This document shows positions 6,149 to 7,767 of a stretch of 7,767 bases of DNA, piece after piece. Source of the DNA: Crenotrichaceae bacterium. GTDB taxonomy: Bacteria > Pseudomonadota > Gammaproteobacteria > Methylococcales > DRLZ01. Under the pieces are notes generated by a model that was not told where the DNA came from, searched no databases, and was given only the letters and a program-made list of their open reading frames with translations. The stretch lies in NCBI GenBank assembly GCA_011322755.1, contig DRLZ01000111.1, positions 1-7,767 on the forward strand. Reading direction: 5' to 3'. Position numbers and translations under genes: made by a program. How positions within the stretch are numbered: the first letter of the stretch is position 1; every line of letters begins with the position of its first letter.

Positions 6149-7735
6149 TTAGTGTTCTCGAGTTGCTTTAAACTCAACATCCGGAAATCGCTCCATGGTG
6201 AGATTCAAATTCACTCGGGTTGGTGCAATATAGGTTAAATCACCGCCACCATCAATTGCCAGATTATCCGCAGCCTTGCGTTTAAATTCTTCCAGTTTTT
6301 TCTCGTCATCACAATATACCCAACGGGCAGTGGCAACATTCACCGGTTCAAATAAGCAGTCAACTTTGTATTCTGTTTTTAAACGCTCCATCACCACGTC
6401 AAACTGAAGAATACCAACAGCACCGAGAATCAAATCATTATTATTTAAGGGCTTAAATAATTGTGTGGCACCCTCCTCACTGAGCTGCTCCAGACCTTTA
6501 ATCAACTGCTTGCTTTTCAGTGGATCACGCAGCCTGGCCCGACGAAACAGTTCTGGAGCAAAATGTGGAATGCCAGTAAATTTCAAGTCCTCACCGGCAG
6601 TAAACGTATCACCAATTTGAATGGTACCGTGATTATGTAAACCAATAATGTCACCCGGAAAAGCTTCTTCCACATGCTCACGTTCCTGTGCCATAAAGGT
6701 GATAGCATTGGATATTTGAACATTTTTTTTGATACGCGCCTGATAAACTTTTTTACCTTGTTCATATTTGCCGGAGCAAACACGCAAAAAAGCCACCCGG
6801 TCGCGATGCTTGGGATCCATGTTTGCCTGAATTTTAAAAACAAAACCAGAAAAATTTTCATCGGCTGGATCAATTGTTCGAGTTTCCGTTTCCCGTGGCT
6901 GTGGTGCCGGCGCATATTGCGAAATTGCATCGAGTAATTCTTTTACCCCAAAGTTATTGATCGCTGAACCGAAATACACGGGTGTTAATTCACCACGTAA
7001 AAATGCTTCATGATCATATTCATGACTGGCACCACGCACCAATTCAATCTCTTCACGAAATTCTTCGATTAATTCGCCAAACAATTCATCCAGGCGGGGA
7101 TTATCCAAGCCTTCAATCACCTCACCTTCCTGGATTTTTCCGCCATGGGTAGCACTAAATAAATGCACAACATCGTTGTACAGATGGAACACACCCTTGA
7201 AGTTTTTACCCATACCAATGGGCCACGTCATGGGCGCACATTGAATTTTCAACACATCTTCAATCTCATCCAGTAAATCAATGGGGTCTCGCCCTTCACG
7301 GTCAAGCTTATTGATAAAACTGATAATCGGCGTGGTACGCAAACGGCAGACTTCCATTAACTTGATGGTGCGCTGCTCAACCCCTTTTGCGGTATCAATG
7401 ACCATCAAGGCCGAATCCACCGCCGTTAATGTGCGATAAGTATCTTCCGAAAAATCTTCATGACCGGGCGTATCCAACAGGTTCATAATGGTATCACCAT
7501 AGGGAAACTGCATCACCGATGAAGTCACGGAAATACCCCGCTCCTGCTCCATGGTCATCCAGTCGGATGTCGCATGACGGGCGGCTTTACGGCCTTTAAC
7601 CGTACCAGCTAACTGTATTGCACCTCCATACAACAACAACTTTTCGGTAATAGTGGTTTTACCTGCGTCGGGGTGCGAGATAATCGCAAACGTGCGTCTC
7701 TTGCTGATTTCATTGATAAAACTGTTTTCTGACAA
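6149..7735 (-). CDS. prfC: Peptide chain release factor 3 (RF3)
   Basis: Class II release factor GTPase that removes RF1/RF2 from the ribosome after peptide release; cytoplasmic. It aligns from memory with E. coli RF3 along its whole length. Landmarks numbered from the TTG start: P-loop SHPDAGKTT (20-28), switch I ERGISVTSS (65-73), DTPGHEDF (88-95), NKLD (142-145), later FKIQANMDPKHRDRVAF and PGDIIGLHNHGTIQIGD, and the characteristic end TREH. From TTG at 7735-7733 the product is 528 residues, against 529 in E. coli, and KRRT falls at residues 12-15 in both. A GGAG at 7747-7744 lies 8 nt before that TTG. A GTG at 7759-7757 would add 8 residues but has no visible ribosome site, and little sequence remains upstream to judge it. 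The yjjV-like gene follows after 11 nt. No truncation or missing GTPase motif was seen. Confidence 0.96.
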   Translation of the reverse strand: MSENSFINEISKRRTFAIISHPDAGKTTITEKLLLYGGAIQLAGTVKGRKAARHATSDWMTMEQERGISVTSSVMQFPYGDTIMNLLDTPGHEDFSEDTYRTLTAVDSALMVIDTAKGVEQRTIKLMEVCRLRTTPIISFINKLDREGRDPIDLLDEIEDVLKIQCAPMTWPIGMGKNFKGVFHLYNDVVHLFSATHGGKIQEGEVIEGLDNPRLDELFGELIEEFREEIELVRGASHEYDHEAFLRGELTPVYFGSAINNFGVKELLDAISQYAPAPQPRETETRTIDPADENFSGFVFKIQANMDPKHRDRVAFLRVCSGKYEQGKKVYQARIKKNVQISNAITFMAQEREHVEEAFPGDIIGLHNHGTIQIGDTFTAGEDLKFTGIPHFAPELFRRARLRDPLKSKQLIKGLEQLSEEGATQLFKPLNNNDLILGAVGILQFDVVMERLKTEYKVDCLFEPVNVATARWVYCDDEKKLEEFKRKAADNLAIDGGGDLTYIAPTRVNLNLTMERFPDVEFKATREH

Positions 7736-7743
7736 ACTCTTTT

Positions 7744-7747
7744 CTCC
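7744..7747 (-). promoter_or_regulatory. Ribosome binding site deciding the prfC start
   Basis: GGAG on the minus strand, 8 nt upstream of the TTG at 7735-7733. It lies inside the longer frame that would begin at the GTG at 7759, which is the main reason to prefer the TTG start. Confidence 0.7.
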
Positions 7748-7767
7748 AAATATGTACACTGTTATGT

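Noticed and set aside
5382..6937. Open frames overlapping the hydrolase and prfC genes (5382-5687 plus, 6674-6937 plus, 6583-6930 minus)
   Set aside because: They lie wholly within two strongly supported conserved genes in other frames and show no family features.

Overview
The window reads as ordinary chromosomal DNA from a Gammaproteobacterium. The evidence is a release factor 3 gene that matches the Escherichia/Pseudomonas type almost end to end, followed at once by a YjjV-type TatD hydrolase. In E. coli, prfC and yjjV also lie close together. The AT-leaning composition, together with a very long Ig-like lipoprotein, would suit a marine or polysaccharide-degrading lineage such as Cellvibrionales, but that placement is a guess. 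All recognised genes are on the minus strand, so they read from right to left.

Right part (about 5340-7735): a two-gene unit. prfC comes first. Its most likely start is a TTG behind a strong Shine-Dalgarno, not the upstream GTG. The tatD/yjjV-like gene follows 11 nt after the prfC stop. Both are housekeeping-type cytoplasmic proteins.

Middle (4943-5339): a 397-nt AT-rich intergenic stretch with long T-tracts, a repeated CTGTCA element and a perfect 12-bp inverted repeat 45 nt upstream of the next start codon. It probably holds the promoter and control region of the following gene. No convincing sigma-70 promoter or intrinsic terminator could be fixed by eye.

Left part (1-4942): one uninterrupted minus-strand reading frame of 1647 codons that runs off the left edge with no stop. 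It is easy to miss because it is incomplete in the window and several shorter false frames overlap it. It encodes a secreted lipoprotein (lipobox L-S-G-C, Cys23). In order it carries a carboxypeptidase-regulatory-like domain with a Lys/Ala-rich insert, two SbsA-type Ig-like domains, an NTF2-like domain with a textbook EF-hand loop, an Fn3-like domain, and an array of about seven divergent beta-sandwich modules with paired cysteines. The architecture suggests a large cell-surface adhesin or scaffold stabilised by calcium and disulfides. This protein is the most interesting object in the window; its substrate and partners cannot be read from the sequence.
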